Assembly (NCBI RefSeq): GCF_019656055.1
Contig: NZ_BPKY01000001.1
Span: forward strand, 186,001 to 250,000
DNA length: 64,000 bases
Origin: Leuconostoc miyukkimchii
GTDB taxonomy: Bacteria; Bacillota; Bacilli; Lactobacillales; Lactobacillaceae
Reading direction: 5' to 3'
Under the pieces are notes generated by a model. The model did not search any database and was not told the origin of the DNA. It saw only the letters and a program-made list of their open reading frames with translations. Shown piece after piece: positions 63,309 to 64,000 of this stretch. The translations under genes were made by a program, and so were the position numbers. Positions within the stretch are counted from its first letter, which is position 1. Each line of letters begins with the position of its first letter.

Positions 63309-64000
63309 TTTATGGTTAAAAATACCTTCGTTGCCTGTATTAATATTATGCATTGTCTGTGTACTGACAATTAGTTCATCACCCTTGTTTGTAACTAACC
63401 CCTGGGATGATAGTAACGCAATGTTGACAATGGGAAGATCAGTTCTACATGGTATGGTCCCTTATCAAGATATTATTGACCAGAGAGGTCCATTTTTATA
63501 CGCAATATTTACGATTGGGGCGTTCATTAATCAAACAAGTTTCACTGGTGTATTTGTTCTACAGGTCATCAATGTGTTAATTATTTATCATTTATCATAT
63601 AAAATTGTAAAGGATTTAACAGGTATTGTTGCAGTTACACGATGGTTAGCATTATTTGGACCTTTTGCACTGCTGGCTACAAGTTCATTTAGTTTAAGCG
63701 GTTCACCTGAAGAATTTGCTTTTACCTCAGTACTTTACTTACTATATGTTGTTAATCACAATCATCACAATATAGTGATAATTGATTTAAAAACTTTCTT
63801 TTTTTTGGGATTAAATCTTAGTTTGATTTTTTGGAACAAATATTCAATGGTTGGTGCTTTCTGCTTTTTTTTTATTTGGGTAGCGGGCACGTTTATTTAC
63901 CAAAAGAAATTTATTAGGTTGCTAAAAGTCACACTTATTTCTTTAGTTGGCTTTTTCAGTTTTTCATGTTTAGTATTAGGGTATTTTTTCTATCATCATG
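63295..64000 (+). CDS. Membrane glycosyltransferase-like protein, 3' truncated by the window
   Basis: The frame is open from ATG 63295 to the window edge, 235 codons. It overlaps the GT2 stop by 14 nt. AGG (63283-63285) lies upstream. The protein is very hydrophobic with several membrane segments. After the first comes FVTNPWDDSNAMLTMGRSVLHGMVPYQDIIDQRGPFLYAIF, where acidic residues followed by YxDI-QRGP resemble GT39/ArnT-like polyprenyl-phosphate-sugar glycosyltransferases. It could use the product of the previous gene. Ends outside the window. Confidence 0.75.
   Translation, partial: MKRNSLWLKIPSLPVLILCIVCVLTISSSPLFVTNPWDDSNAMLTMGRSVLHGMVPYQDIIDQRGPFLYAIFTIGAFINQTSFTGVFVLQVINVLIIYHLSYKIVKDLTGIVAVTRWLALFGPFALLATSSFSLSGSPEEFAFTSVLYLLYVVNHNHHNIVIIDLKTFFFLGLNLSLIFWNKYSMVGAFCFFFIWVAGTFIYQKKFIRLLKVTLISLVGFFSFSCLVLGYFFYHH

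Noticed and set aside
1-64000. tRNA, rRNA, insertion sequence, prophage or CRISPR features
   Set aside because: I looked for T-loop-like GTTCGAATC motifs, transposase or integrase motifs and spacer arrays and found none that hold up outside coding genes.

Overview
The window is about 38% G+C. It reads as the chromosome of a heterofermentative lactic acid bacterium of the Leuconostoc group. The grounds are a malolactic locus (LysR regulator, malolactic enzyme, 2-hydroxycarboxylate permease), a 2-ketogluconate-type sugar-acid operon that would feed 6-phosphogluconate into the phosphoketolase pathway, LPXTG/WxL surface genes, RexAB-type recombination genes and small Firmicute housekeeping genes. 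The genus is an inference. I see no prophage, transposase, CRISPR array, tRNA or rRNA gene.

Layout. 1-639: end of a repeat-rich LPXTG wall protein. 954-6280: LacI repressor diverging from a sugar-acid operon (isomerase/epimerase, GntP permease, PfkB kinase, 2-hydroxyacid dehydrogenase). It has the gene content of Pseudomonas ptxS-kguEKTD and an operator core like that of PtxS. 6461-11428: two WxL/DUF916 surface-complex units. 11500-15435: mleR, mleA, mleP. 15546-18396: free-methionine-sulfoxide reductase, then a GGDEF gene and an EAL gene (c-di-GMP). 18582-23950: ketopantoate-reductase-like gene, msrA, rnz, recJ, apt. 23980-30766: spxH-like operon diverging from relQ-nadK-rluD-mgtE, then an LCP ligase. 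30924-34587: argG, argH, argF. 34597-40362, minus strand: MFS efflux pump behind an attenuator-like leader, rqcH, cutC, rpmF, pnuC, nucleoside deoxyribosyltransferase. 40596-43593: DedA, then an HTH gene, nadV and a small gene. 43603-48839: lysine riboswitch and lysA-dapD-deacetylase-dapA-dapB. 48959-58793: recX, ntdP, rexB, rexA, rhomboid, yqgQ. 58823-60870: glk and map. 60886-64000: start of a polysaccharide cluster, cut by the window edge.

How it fits together. nadV and pnuC are both NAD-salvage genes and nadK uses the NAD. The dap operon supplies lysine and the diaminopimelate route under a riboswitch. The LPXTG/WxL proteins, LCP ligase and polysaccharide genes shape the cell surface. relQ and the GGDEF/EAL pair add nucleotide second messengers.

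The most interesting signals concern how genes start. (1) The MFS efflux gene lies directly behind an intrinsic terminator. Upstream is a consensus promoter and a 17-codon leader ORF that ends inside the terminator stem, the architecture of ribosome-mediated attenuation. (2) Several genes (lacI, cutC, the HTH gene, recX and that leader ORF) begin exactly 6 nt after a -10-like hexamer and lack a Shine-Dalgarno, suggesting leaderless mRNAs. (3) In glk, dedA and a DUF4422 gene the only good Shine-Dalgarno serves a tiny upstream ORF that ends at or near the real start. These are sequence-based hypotheses; no searches or folding programs were run.
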